Shown piece by piece: positions 1 to 7,967 of a stretch of DNA of 64,000 nucleotides. The notes under the pieces were generated by a model. It searched no databases. It saw only the letters and a program-made list of their open reading frames with translations, and was not told the DNA's origin. Numbering within the stretch: the first letter of the stretch is position 1; each line of letters begins with the position of its first letter. The stretch is from the NCBI RefSeq assembly GCF_003429095.1, contig NZ_QVTE01000024.1, forward strand, positions 17,583-81,582, written 5' to 3'. This stretch comes from Peribacillus saganii (GTDB taxonomy: Bacteria; Bacillota; Bacilli; Bacillales; DSM-1321). Made by a program: the position numbers and the translations under genes.

Positions 1-378
1 CAGGAATATGATGAATTCTATAATGAGTATAACATGTGGGATATTCCCGAAGACGCCTATAACGAGTATGGTGAAGGAGGGGAAGCGTACTACGAAGAGC
101 CTTATTCTGAAACTGAAGAGTCCTATCAAGAGTATTATGAAACAGAGGAAAGCTATGAAGAGGCTGTGCCCGAAGAAGATACTGGCTCTTTCATTGAAGA
201 GGAATATCAGGAAGAACCGGCTATTAGCTACGATGAGGAACCTGTAGCAGAAGAGGAAACCGAATCTTCCAATTACGAAACAGAAGAATATCCGGAAGAA
301 AACATTGAAGAAGGATTTGTGGAAGAAACAGACATACCTGCTGAAGATGGAACGGAAGCTGGTTATAGTGAATATTAG
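1..378 (+). CDS. Acidic Glu/Tyr-rich protein, C-terminal part (5' end outside window)
   Basis: The frame is open from base 1, so the start lies upstream of the window; 125 codons are visible before the TAG stop. Almost every residue is Glu, Tyr, Ser, Asp or Pro, with repeated E-E-Y / Y-E-E type triplets and almost no basic residues. This is a low-complexity acidic tail, not a recognisable domain. The missing N-terminal part would decide the function. A good rho-independent terminator follows directly, so this is the last gene of its transcript. I do not recognise the protein; a cell-surface or sporulation-related protein are guesses only. Confidence 0.6.
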   Translation, partial: QEYDEFYNEYNMWDIPEDAYNEYGEGGEAYYEEPYSETEESYQEYYETEESYEEAVPEEDTGSFIEEEYQEEPAISYDEEPVAEEETESSNYETEEYPEENIEEGFVEETDIPAEDGTEAGYSEY

Positions 379-392
379 GCATTTATAAAACG

Positions 393-447
393 AAAAAGAA
401 GCTAACTCTGCGCTGAGCCATAACCGGGGGCAGAGTGGCTTCTTTTT
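393..447 (+). terminator. Rho-independent terminator after the acidic protein
   Basis: The arms AAAAAGAAGC...CTCTG and CAGAG...GCTTCTTTTT pair with a small internal loop and end in a T run. It lies 15 bases after the stop codon. Confidence 0.8.
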
Positions 448-1004
448 AATATTTCAGCAGAAACAGGTTAAAACTCTATTTCTTCAGGGTTCTACTAAAC
501 TATTAAGTTGAATAACAAGCTGCGAGGATACCGGCCCTTTCATTTGGTTTTATCCGATCCCAAGGTAATCAGATAGTTGCCTTTGGTCATATAAGTTAAG
601 GCAAGCGATTTGATTAATGAGCAACTTTCTGCCAATGACCTGTTACGAGTAGAACCGGTTAAAATGAATTTCAATCGGGGGAGTGAGACGGCCTGTTTTT
701 ATTCAAACTGAGAAAAGAAGTTAATTTGTTATACAGTATCAATGTTGTAAACACAAATGAATTTTTTGCTTTATCCATTCTCCTGGGATGAATGAGTAAA
801 CGATACGCCCATTCTAAATGTGCTTTTCTTAAAGCGAGGGGGGATCGTTTGACCTGTCCAGACAATAAAATCCAGTGCCTGACCCCACATGCGTTAAAGT
901 GTTAAAGGGTAGACTGGTTGCTGCCTATTGATTTGGTTTTATCAGTCGAGTGTGTTGGGAATGGATGGTATAATGGTTGCATCTTATAAAGAGGAGAGGG
1001 TTGA
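448..1004. other. Mostly non-coding stretch with a tagA-like remnant
   Basis: No intact gene is visible. The right half holds the minus-strand remnant listed separately (671-865). The sequence at 880-893 reads GGGTCAGGCACTGG on the minus strand, where the remnant's homology ends; it may mark a recombination joint. Confidence 0.5.
671..865 (-). pseudogene. Remnant of a TagA/WecG-type glycosyltransferase, C-terminal end
   Basis: The 64-residue minus-strand frame contains QVKRSPLALRK, then HLEWAYRLL and HPRR. This matches the conserved C-terminal segment of the TagA/WecG/CpsF family; the complete tagA at 54.5 kb has HVKRAPLFFRK, GLEWLYRLL and EPKR in the same order and spacing. Everything N-terminal of this segment is absent, there is no ribosome site in front, and the last 30 residues no longer resemble the family. 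It is a decayed fragment, probably left by deletion of a polysaccharide locus. It has diverged from the intact tagA here, so it probably came from a different homologue. Confidence 0.65.
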
Positions 1005-1580
1005 ATGGATACGAGGGGGAAGAAGGGTCCTGTTATTTACGAATTTCGAATTACTCTGCGCGAATTGGAGCCATCGATATATAGGGATTTTCGTGTCTCA
1101 GACCGAATTACCTTAAAGAAGCTTCACAAAATAATTCAAATTGTGATGGGCTGGGAGGGTTACCATCTTTACGAGTTTAAATATGGCCCTTTTAGATATG
1201 GCATTCCGGATGATGAATATTTTATTCCGGGGACTTATCTTCAAGATGCCTCGAAGGTAAAGCTGAGCTCCCTAAATCTTGAGCCAAAGGATGTTCTTAT
1301 ATACAACTATGACTTTGGAGATGACTGGAGCCACCTTTTAGAAGTGCAGCATTCTTATTATTCTCAGGGAGGAAAAGTGATTCCGGAGTGTCTGAAAGGT
1401 GAAAGGGCATGCCCGCCGGAGGATGTCGGAGGTGTGCATGGCTATCAGCATTTCCTTGATGTCATTTCGGACCCTAGTAATGAAGAGTATGAGCACTTGC
1501 TTGCATGGAGTGGGGGAAACTTCAATCCTCATTTTTTTGATTTGGATGAGGTAAACAGGAAGTTATCCAAATTAAGGTGA
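1005..1580 (+). CDS. Plasmid pRiA4b ORF-3-like protein (PF07929-type)
   Basis: The 191-residue protein carries the hallmarks of the pRiA4b ORF-3/IS1096 TnpR-like family: an early YEFRITLREL.P.I.R segment, GW.G.HLYEF, YDFGDDW.H in the middle, CPPEDVGG followed by Y..FL, and a terminal FDP-like region NPHFFDLDEVN. ATG at 1005 has a good site (GAGGAGAGG) 7-8 bases upstream; the frame has no rival start. The family is common on plasmids and near mobile elements but its biochemical role is not known. A transposase gene follows 300 bases downstream, which fits a mobile context. It appears intact and full length. Confidence 0.8.
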   Translation: MDTRGKKGPVIYEFRITLRELEPSIYRDFRVSDRITLKKLHKIIQIVMGWEGYHLYEFKYGPFRYGIPDDEYFIPGTYLQDASKVKLSSLNLEPKDVLIYNYDFGDDWSHLLEVQHSYYSQGGKVIPECLKGERACPPEDVGGVHGYQHFLDVISDPSNEEYEHLLAWSGGNFNPHFFDLDEVNRKLSKLR

Positions 1581-1770
1581 TGGATGCGGAAACGGTCTCT
1601 GTCTATTTGGCAGAGTTACTCTTTAAACAAACAAGGTCAGGACCTTTAAAAGGATATTGCAAGAGAAATTGGTTTGGTCTAATCAAGCAAATTACAAGGG
1701 TTTGACGTGGGATTTGAAAGAACTGTTTTCTTAGTGTACCTAAACTACACATATGGTGAAGTATTAATCG

Positions 1771-1801
1771 CTAGCTTGGTTGTCGCTGAGCTGGTTTTTT
1801 T
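1771..1801 (+). terminator. Probable terminator between ORF-3-like gene and transposase
   Basis: CTAGCT...AGCTGG (with G-U pairs) enclosing a short loop is followed by seven Ts. It could also be a REP-like palindrome linked to the neighbouring transposase; the T run favours a terminator. Confidence 0.5.
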
Positions 1802-1888
1802 GTTTTGATTCTTGACGAATGGGGAGGAGTGGATTATGATTTAAGTGTAGAACATATGTTCTCCATTTGGGTTAAAGGAGGTATTTGT

Positions 1889-2464
1889 ATGCCGAGGCAG
1901 CCTCGGGTTTGGTATCCGGGTGCGATGTATCATATTGTTGCCAGAGGAAATAGGCGTTCGGCGATATTCACAGATCATCTAGATTACAAAATGTACTTAG
2001 CCATTTTGGAAGATGTCCGCATCATGATGCCTTTTGTTTTACACTCCTACTGCTTAATGACCAACCACCTTCACCTTCAGCTCGAAACTGCTCATCACCA
2101 TATCCAATATATCATGAAAGAAATGCACTCCCGCTATGCTGTTTACCTGAATCAGAGATTGAAGACGGATGGCCACGTTTTTCAGGGCCGTTATGGAGCG
2201 AAGTTAATTGAAACAGATGCCTACTTTTTAGAAGTAAGCCGGTATATACATCGGAACCCCTTAGAAGCTAAAATGGTCGTGAACCTTGGCGATTATCAGT
2301 GGAGCAGTTATGCCTCCTATGTAAATCCTCTTAATTTTAATCCTCATGTGAACCACAATAAAACATTATCCTATTTCCCTGCACCGGTTGAAAAGAAGTA
2401 TAAAATATTTGTTGAAAAAAACCTGAATAAGAATGAGGAGGGGCAAATATGTGTGCCAGAGTAG
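1889..2464 (+). CDS. REP-associated tyrosine transposase (RAYT, Y1 superfamily)
   Basis: ATG at 1889 is preceded by AAAGGAGG at ideal spacing and starts MPRQPR.WYPGAMYHIVARGN, the standard N-terminus of the family; the longer upstream frame has no ribosome site. The metal-binding HUH-type motif is visible as NHLHLQLE, and the presumed catalytic Tyr sits in SRYIHRNP. At 191 residues it is close to the family's usual size. RAYT proteins cleave and join single-stranded DNA at REP palindromes and are normally single-copy, domesticated genes. The last 16 bases overlap the start of comM, so the two are probably translationally coupled. No clear REP palindromes were seen beside it. Confidence 0.88.
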   Translation: MPRQPRVWYPGAMYHIVARGNRRSAIFTDHLDYKMYLAILEDVRIMMPFVLHSYCLMTNHLHLQLETAHHHIQYIMKEMHSRYAVYLNQRLKTDGHVFQGRYGAKLIETDAYFLEVSRYIHRNPLEAKMVVNLGDYQWSSYASYVNPLNFNPHVNHNKTLSYFPAPVEKKYKIFVEKNLNKNEEGQICVPE

Positions 2465-3999
2465 CCAGTGTAGGTTTAAGAGGGCTGGAGGGTTATCTTG
2501 TCTACGCTGAAGTGAAAGCAATGGTCGGCGTCGATTCGATTGTGATTGTTGGGTTGCCGGATGCAGCTGTGAAAGAATCAAAGGAACGGATTGCGGCTGC
2601 CTTTCATTCATTAGGATATTCACTATCAAGTAAAAAGATTATTATTCATTTGTCGCCCGCCGAGATGAAGAAGAATGGTCCGATGTTTGATTTAGCCATG
2701 GCGATTAGCGTGTTAATCAGTCTAAAGGAGCTAAAGATGGCCATTCCGGAACATATTGGTTTCATCGGTGCTCTTTCATTAGATGGCAGAGTTCAGCCGG
2801 TTGAGGGAATGCTTCCAGCAGTACTGGCTGCCAAAAAGCTGGGTCTAAAAAAACTGTACATGCCCTTTGATGAAAGATTACCTGTTCTGGACTTTAAGGA
2901 AATGGATATTATCTACATATCATCATTGGAAGAGGTAATTCACCATCTCAATGGGCAGATGATCACCCCGCTGGTTCCAAAGCCTAAAGAACTGGAAACA
3001 GGCACAAATTTTACTGACTTTCAGCAGATTGTAGGCCATCCCTATGCTAAATATGCTTTAGAGGTAGCGGCTGCAGGGGAACACCATATTTTCATGACTG
3101 GCCCGCCAGGCTGCGGGAAAAGCCTTTTGTCAGAAAGCTTTCCATCCATTATGCCCCCTCTATCAAACGAAGCACAGCTTGAAATGATCAGTCTATACCA
3201 GCTGAGTGGAAGCTCATGGACCCATACAAAAATACCTCCTTTTCGCAGTCCCCACCATTCCGCATCAGGTGTATCAATCATTGGAGGCGGTCAATTTCCT
3301 AAACCTGGAGAAGTTTCATTGGCTCATCGGGGAGTGCTGTTCCTTGATGAAATAGCAGAGTTTACGAAGAAGACGCTCGATATGCTCCGTCAGCCTTTAG
3401 AGAGCGGGATCGTAAGCATCAGCCGGACTCAGGCAACCATTACTTATCCAGCTTCATTTATTTTAATCGGGGCCATGAACCCCTGTCCTTGCGGATATAC
3501 TGGCAGCAATACCCATTATTGTACCTGTAATCCTAAGCAGATTACAGCCTATCAAAATAAAATTTCAGGTCCCTTAAGAGACCGATTTGATATTAATCTA
3601 TCACTGCGCCCTGTGAATCTGAAATCTGATAAAGGCAATAAGGAAGAACCCTCGTCCAACATAAGAATGCGTGTTGAAGAGGCAAGAAAAAGGCAATACG
3701 AGCGGTATGGAAAGGAAATATCTAATGGCAGAGTTTCCTATCATACCTTGTTACAAACAAGCCCCTTAACACAAGAACAAGAGCGGACACTCCAACAGTT
3801 CTCTATAAAAAAAAGCTGGAGCAATCGGACTCAAATCAAAATAATCCGTCTGGCCCGAACGGTCTCTGATCTACAGGGAAGCGATACAATTACCGATCAA
3901 AGTATTTGGGAAGCAGTGAAATTGAACAACATAAAAGAGATAAAGAATGCATTGGGAACCAGGGTGTATGCACATACACCCGGAAACAATAAATTTTAA
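2449..3999 (+). CDS. comM: ComM/YifB family AAA+ ATPase, Mg-chelatase-like
   Basis: The 516-residue protein has the N-terminal Lon/S16-like domain (GLRGLEGY, PDAAVKESKERI, LSPAEMKKNGP.FDL) to about residue 170. An AAA+ Mg-chelatase core follows, with Walker A GPPGCGKS at about residues 219-226, Walker B VLFLDEIAEF, the Cys pair region NPCPCGY and an arginine finger region GPLRDRFDI. ComM homologues are hexameric helicases that promote branch migration during integration of transforming DNA. ATG at 2449 has GAGGAGGGG in front, within the end of the transposase gene. The gene is complete; a degenerate duplicate of residues about 345-428 lies at 7.5 kb. Confidence 0.92.
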   Translation: MCARVASVGLRGLEGYLVYAEVKAMVGVDSIVIVGLPDAAVKESKERIAAAFHSLGYSLSSKKIIIHLSPAEMKKNGPMFDLAMAISVLISLKELKMAIPEHIGFIGALSLDGRVQPVEGMLPAVLAAKKLGLKKLYMPFDERLPVLDFKEMDIIYISSLEEVIHHLNGQMITPLVPKPKELETGTNFTDFQQIVGHPYAKYALEVAAAGEHHIFMTGPPGCGKSLLSESFPSIMPPLSNEAQLEMISLYQLSGSSWTHTKIPPFRSPHHSASGVSIIGGGQFPKPGEVSLAHRGVLFLDEIAEFTKKTLDMLRQPLESGIVSISRTQATITYPASFILIGAMNPCPCGYTGSNTHYCTCNPKQITAYQNKISGPLRDRFDINLSLRPVNLKSDKGNKEEPSSNIRMRVEEARKRQYERYGKEISNGRVSYHTLLQTSPLTQEQERTLQQFSIKKSWSNRTQIKIIRLARTVSDLQGSDTITDQSIWEAVKLNNIKEIKNALGTRVYAHTPGNNKF

Positions 4000-4396
4000 T
4001 TTGGGAAGCCATCACCTTTTTCTTTCCAGGTATCAAGGTTGTGGAACATGTCCCAATAGCATAGGATTGGAAAGGAATGTCTGTCCCATTACCTTGCAGG
4101 AGATAAAAGCCTCTTTCGCAAAGGATTCCCTTTCGGTATCACCAACATTCTGCATCTTCTGTCGATATTATGATAAGACCAAAGCTGAAAGCATCTGTCA
4201 TTCGGCAAGTGCTTTTTCTATGTATAAGTAACGGTGTCTAATCCGACATCGTTTAATTGATAGAATTGCTTTTTTTAAAAAATGAGTATTTTGAATTAGG
4301 TTTCAAGGACCGGGATGTGTCATATCACACTAATGGCGGGAACAAGTTATTAAAGGGAAAAATTCTTAGAAGAACCCATTATTTAGAGTTAAATCA
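4000..4396. other. Intergenic stretch after comM
   Basis: No supported gene. A frame overlapping the end of comM runs to 4231 but has no ribosome site and no family resemblance. A small hairpin CGGTGTC/GACATCG lies at 4231-4249 without a T run. Confidence 0.4.
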
Positions 4397-4431
4397 AAAG
4401 CCCATCACCCTTTGTCGGTGATGGGCCTTTA
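4397..4431 (+). terminator. Strong terminator at the left edge of the island
   Basis: GCCCATCACC and GGTGATGGGC pair perfectly around a seven-base loop, with AAA before and TTT after. Confidence 0.8.
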
Positions 4432-4536
4432 TGTTCATCTTGTATATGGTATCAGATAAACAATGTATGAATTATTACTAAGAAGATTTTATTGATTGAT
4501 ATTACCAATGTGTAAGATAATAAAAGAAATAATATT

Positions 4537-4575
4537 AAAAATAATCTTTTTGATAATGTAAAAAATAATCTTTTT
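4537..4575 (+). repeat. Direct repeat AAAAATAATCTTTTT, possible operator
   Basis: The 15-base word occurs exactly at 4537-4551 and 4561-4575, a 24-base step, immediately before the ribosome site of the RHH-like gene. Ribbon-helix-helix proteins usually bind short direct or inverted repeats in their own promoters, so autoregulation is plausible but inferred. A weak promoter (TTGATT at 4492, TAAGAT at 4513) lies just upstream. Confidence 0.45.
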
Positions 4576-4590
4576 AAGGAGAAACCCAAA

Positions 4591-4971
4591 GTGAGCTCTA
4601 TTCAGAAATATGTTGAAGAACGCATAGCAATGTTAGAAATAGAAAAGATACCAAAACCAGTGAAGTTTTCAGTTTCTATTGAAAATGAAACGAATTTTCG
4701 ATTGCAGTACCTTGCAAAAGAATTAGAAACAAGTAGAGCAAATTTAGCTGCTGATTTTATTCAACTTGCTATTGTTGAAGCTGAAAAAACACTGGGAATT
4801 AATCCGTTTGACTTCGATAGTGAATACGGGAAAGCCTACATAAAAAATTGTGGGGGAAATTTTCATCAAGATGAGACAGGTTATTATCGCGTTAATTCAA
4901 ATGGAGAGAAGGTTAAGATTACAGATCCAACTAACGAGGAAGAAGTAGATTATAGTTCAAAGTCTAAATAA
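4591..4971 (+). CDS. Small protein with a probable ribbon-helix-helix domain
   Basis: GTG at 4591 has AAGGAGA eight bases upstream. Residues about 22-65 read VKFSVSIENETNFRL followed by LAKELETSRANLAADFI, the strand-then-two-helices pattern of RHH/CopG-type DNA-binding domains. The remainder is acidic and contains Lys/Asn-rich, Tyr-rich segments without known motifs. It heads a run of short genes on the same strand. Its job could be autoregulation of this island or plasmid-type copy control; nothing in the sequence proves either. The A+T-rich codon use (AAA, GAA, TTA) is stronger than in comM, consistent with transfer. Confidence 0.55.
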   Translation: MSSIQKYVEERIAMLEIEKIPKPVKFSVSIENETNFRLQYLAKELETSRANLAADFIQLAIVEAEKTLGINPFDFDSEYGKAYIKNCGGNFHQDETGYYRVNSNGEKVKITDPTNEEEVDYSSKSK

Positions 4972-4996
4972 AAATGTTAGAAAGGTGGCATTAAGT

Positions 4997-5197
4997 ATGA
5001 ATACAGTTAAAATCAGTGAATACTCGATTCAAGAAAATGAATTGGAAACAAAAATTACTATTGTGGGTAAACAAGAAGACGACACAGAACTCATTATAAA
5101 AGGTATTCAGAAGTTAATGTCTCACATTGATGTGAAGCACGCATGTAATGAAGACCATGAAAAGTTTTATAATTATATTGAAACACTGTTATTATGA
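4997..5197 (+). CDS. Small acidic protein of unknown function
   Basis: ATG at 4997 is favoured over the upstream GTG at 4985 because AAAGGTGG lies eight bases in front of it. The 66 residues contain no recognisable domain: N-terminal beta-like segments (VKISEYSIQENELETKITIV) followed by helix and several His/Cys near the end (HIDVKHACNEDHEKF). The stop overlaps the ATG of the next, interrupted reading frame (ATGA), a sign of translational coupling in an operon. Function unknown. Confidence 0.5.
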   Translation: MNTVKISEYSIQENELETKITIVGKQEDDTELIIKGIQKLMSHIDVKHACNEDHEKFYNYIETLLL

Positions 5198-5352
5198 GTG
5201 GCGGATATTGTTGGGTATGAACATATTATTGGGAACAAGTTCCTGATTTAGCGAAGAAGTACAATGAGTATGACGAGCTAGAAGTATCAAGAGATGAAAA
5301 AATTAAGTTATTAAAAAATATGGTTGATAACCTTATTACGGCAATTCTATAA
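5194..5352 (+). pseudogene. Small gene interrupted by an in-frame TGA
   Basis: ATG at 5194 overlaps the previous stop as ATGA. The frame reads MSGGYCWV, then TGA at 5218-5220, then continues without another stop for 43 codons (TYYWEQVPDLAKKYNEY...) to TAA at 5352. The preserved frame on both sides and the coupled start suggest one 52-codon gene with a nonsense change, for example TGG to TGA. Recoding of TGA as Trp or selenocysteine cannot be excluded from sequence alone, but no SECIS-like hairpin was identified. Product unknown. Confidence 0.5.
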
Positions 5353-5367
5353 AGGGAGTGGCTAATC

Positions 5368-6072
5368 GTGGCTAATGCTTTGACAAAAGAAGAACTAAAC
5401 GAACATAAAGTATTTTTTGTTGAAACAACGAAACAGGAAGTTTTTAAGATTGAGAGAAAAGAAAATAGTTATACGATGACGGATGTAACTCCACCGATTT
5501 TGGAAAAAGAGATTAATGACTTTTGCAGTATACAATTGCCAAAAAAAGCATTAGATACCCTGAAAGAGAATCCATATTATGATTTTATGAAAGTACGTGG
5601 GTTTAAGACGTTTGAAGGAATCGCAAAGAAAGGTCTGTTTGGTTTTACTGGGAAAGACGATAATGGGATGACTGTTACAAGTGGAACCATCGATAAGCTT
5701 TATTTCAAACAAGAATTCGGTAACTTTACTCTTAATATCCACCATTTTGTGTTTCCAGGAAAGAAAGTGGAATTAGGAAAGCTATTACAAAACCATTTTG
5801 TAATCGAGACTGAAGATGAATCACACACCTTCGAAAAGAGGAAAGATGGCTTTTATTATGATGAGCAAAAATTAATCGCTGTATTTTCAATTGTTAACAA
5901 AATAAATGACATATCGATAGAAAATATACTGGCACAAAATATAGAGGGAGAGTTCGATGTTTCTTCCGACATACTATACATAAACCGTCCATTTATTCTT
6001 GTTACTGATAACAATGGCAAAGCTAATCTTAGCCTTCGAAATGATCCGGTTAAAAAGGCGTATCGTTTATAA
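5368..6072 (+). CDS. Hypothetical protein of the island
   Basis: GTG at 5368 follows AAAGGGAGTGG. The 234-residue product has no signal peptide and no membrane segment; it is rich in Lys, Glu, Phe and Asn. The central part alternates hydrophobic residues in beta-like runs (GLFGFTGKDDNGMTV, YFKQEFGNFTLNIHHFVFPGKK). I recognise no family. It lies between the interrupted small gene and a 34-codon Cys-containing frame, all on one strand, so it probably belongs to the same short operon on a mobile segment. Confidence 0.6.
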   Translation: MANALTKEELNEHKVFFVETTKQEVFKIERKENSYTMTDVTPPILEKEINDFCSIQLPKKALDTLKENPYYDFMKVRGFKTFEGIAKKGLFGFTGKDDNGMTVTSGTIDKLYFKQEFGNFTLNIHHFVFPGKKVELGKLLQNHFVIETEDESHTFEKRKDGFYYDEQKLIAVFSIVNKINDISIENILAQNIEGEFDVSSDILYINRPFILVTDNNGKANLSLRNDPVKKAYRL

Positions 6073-6107
6073 AAACATTGATGTACTTATTGAGTGGAGG
6101 GGTGGCA

Positions 6108-6212
6108 GTGCAAATTAACAAAGCTGGCGAGACATGTGAATTTAACTATAGTGGTAAATGCGCATGCCATGGTAGTGATTATGAATACGGTGGAGAAATT
6201 ATAGATTTTTAG
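6108..6212 (+). CDS. 34-residue Cys-containing small protein
   Basis: GTG at 6108 has a strong site (GGAGGGG) five bases upstream. The product contains Cys10, Cys18, Cys20 and His21 in the context GKCACHG, followed by an acidic tail ending IIDF. The spacing could bind a metal, but this is only an inference. It starts 36 bases after the preceding gene and is probably cotranscribed with it. Too short for homology judgement by eye. Confidence 0.4.
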   Translation: MQINKAGETCEFNYSGKCACHGSDYEYGGEIIDF

Positions 6213-6352
6213 AAACAAAGAGAATGTTGGGAAATTGGACTATTGGTAGATACATTATCAGAGAGACAAAGGCAAGAAGTACAATGAGCTACATTTTTCC
6301 TATTTGCAAAGGCACATTTTAAACTGCATAAAAGTTACTTAATGATTTAATT

Positions 6353-6378
6353 CCACACCTTTACAGGTGTTGGGCTTT
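6353..6378 (+). terminator. Weak terminator after the small island operon
   Basis: ACACCT and AGGTGT enclose a TTAC loop; GGGCTTTT follows after TT. Stem is short, so this is tentative. Confidence 0.4.
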
Positions 6379-6459
6379 TAATAATGGTTTGTAAAATTTT
6401 GTAATAGTACAATTTACTCATTGAATATCCATTAATAAAAATGAAATGGGTGGTTCAAC

Positions 6460-7422
6460 ATGAGCAAGCAGCTAAAGAAGATAAGCCTTTCCCGGATAAG
6501 GTTGGAGACGAGATATCGAAAAAAGGAGAAGGATTTAAGTTTAGAATTAAGTATTAATAGGCATGGATTAAAAGCTCCTTTAATTGTTGAGGAAGAAGGT
6601 AGGAATCAATATGTGCTAGTGGATGGGTACCGTCGTTATTACGCCCTTGAGTTCTTGGGGATGGAAGATGTTGAATGTAGCGTTGAAAAGCTTACATCAG
6701 AAGAGGAAAGAATAGTTAAAAGGTTAGGATTAGAATTACACACCAAAAAGAGAACTGCATATCAGTTGGAAAGAATGATTAACCGATTATTAGAAAATGA
6801 AAAGTACGATGCCAAATTGATTGCAAGCCTTTGTGATGTCACGGAGGAGACTATAAAGAAATATATACGTGGCTCCGACGTTAATCCAGATTGGCTAAGA
6901 AGAGGAGAGCAAACTGGTGCTGGAAGGCATGCATTTACTGATATTCATAAATTAAATATAAGTGAAGAAACGAGGAATTACATTGCTGATAAATATATAG
7001 ATAGACAGATTAATAAGTCCACTATTGATATCATAAAAAAAGCTACCAATGAGAATGCTTTTAAGGATATAGCCGACGAAAATACAAAACAATGTATTGA
7101 CCAGATAATCGAGCAGTACACTAAAAACTATGAAACTGTGAAAGAAGTTGTCAATGAAAATAGTTTACAAGCTAGATATATTAAAAGCAGTCATACATTC
7201 ATGCATAACCAAACTTTAGAATTAATAAAGAAAATAGAGAGGATATTTAGCAACCCATATTACGTGGACTATCTATCGAATAAGCAAAAATATTTGCTTA
7301 CTAAATCACTCAAGGACTTAATATTAATATTGAATCCGCCTATAAAATGGGCAGACTTTCCCAAGGACGAACTGGTTCATGAAAATTTAGAAGGTGAAGA
7401 CGGTGGAAGTTTGGAACATTAA
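6460..7422 (+). CDS. ParB N-terminal-domain protein
   Basis: The 320-residue protein begins with the ParB/Sulfiredoxin-type fold: SLSRI, then SINRHGLKAPLIVEEE, then the signature VDGYRRYYALEFLG. A helix-turn-helix-like segment (ASLCDVTEETIKKYIRG) follows at about residues 123-140, as in KorB/ParB proteins. The C-terminal half is helical and not familiar. Such proteins take part in plasmid partition or act as regulators of mobile elements. No ParA partner or parS-like palindrome was noticed. ATG has a modest site (GGGTGG). It is the largest gene of the island that lies between the two comM copies, supporting a plasmid-derived origin. Confidence 0.75.
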   Translation: MSKQLKKISLSRIRLETRYRKKEKDLSLELSINRHGLKAPLIVEEEGRNQYVLVDGYRRYYALEFLGMEDVECSVEKLTSEEERIVKRLGLELHTKKRTAYQLERMINRLLENEKYDAKLIASLCDVTEETIKKYIRGSDVNPDWLRRGEQTGAGRHAFTDIHKLNISEETRNYIADKYIDRQINKSTIDIIKKATNENAFKDIADENTKQCIDQIIEQYTKNYETVKEVVNENSLQARYIKSSHTFMHNQTLELIKKIERIFSNPYYVDYLSNKQKYLLTKSLKDLILILNPPIKWADFPKDELVHENLEGEDGGSLEH

Positions 7423-7488
7423 TATTGTCTTAAAGGTTTATACGTTGAAAAAAATGGGTCTATATATATAGAAAGAACACGATAAATT

Positions 7489-7520
7489 TTGCTCATCACA
7501 AAACGTGGTGAGCATTTTTG
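7489..7520 (+). terminator. Terminator after the ParB-like gene
   Basis: TGCTCATCAC and GTGGTGAGCA pair with one G-U, followed by five Ts. It abuts the start of the comM fragment. Confidence 0.7.
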
Positions 7521-7743
7521 GATATGCTGGCACCAATACTCATTATCCTAAGCAGATTACAGCCTATCAAAATAAACTTTCGGGTCCCTTAAGAGACCGA
7601 TTTGATATTAATCTATCACTGCGCCCTGTTGATCTGAAATCTGATAAAGCCAACAAGGAAGAACCCTCGTTCAGCATAAGAATGCGTGTAGAAAAGGCAA
7701 GAAAAAGGCAATACAAAAAGGTATGGAAAGGAAATAGCAAGTG
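7518..7743 (+). pseudogene. Degenerate internal duplicate of comM
   Basis: The frame corresponds to comM residues about 347-428: GPLRDRFDINLSLRP is identical and the DNA matches 3493-3720 almost base for base over long runs. A 12-base in-frame deletion removes the Cys segment present in comM between HY and PKQ, and the copy ends in a stop soon after RKRQY. There is no start codon, Walker motif or arginine-finger partner, so it cannot be functional. It is transcript-parallel to comM and marks the right side of the 4.4-7.5 kb island. Confidence 0.85.
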
Positions 7744-7783
7744 ATATTGATTGGAAGTATTGTATATCACGTCTTTTTTTTTG
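7741..7783 (+). terminator. Terminator at the right edge of the island
   Basis: GTGATAT and ATATCAC flank a 16-base loop; nine Ts follow after GTC. The 180 bases after it hold nothing I can assign apart from a CCTGTT/AACAGG hairpin near 7810. Confidence 0.6.
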
Positions 7784-7967
7784 TGTAGTGAATGTAGAAT
7801 ATCAACAGCCTGTTGGAGTAACAGGAAGAATGAAATTTTCCGGAAGAGTAAATTGGCTTGTACGTATTCTGTATCGGGACGGGGGTACCTGTTGCCGCTC
7901 TTAATATAGTTTTTTATCATGATAAAGAAACAATTGATGATTTATGGGAATGTACCCTTTTTGTTCG

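Noticed and set aside
928..1116. 62-codon frame upstream of the ORF-3-like gene
   Set aside because: Overlaps the well-supported gene in another frame and lacks a ribosome site.
2449..3999. Disruption of comM by the island
   Set aside because: The reading frame is complete with all motifs; only the downstream fragment is broken.
3947..4231. 94-codon frame overlapping the comM end
   Set aside because: No ribosome site, no family resemblance, starts inside comM; Cys content alone is not evidence.
5218..5220. Selenocysteine codon
   Set aside because: No SECIS-like hairpin or selenoprotein family match; a nonsense mutation is simpler.
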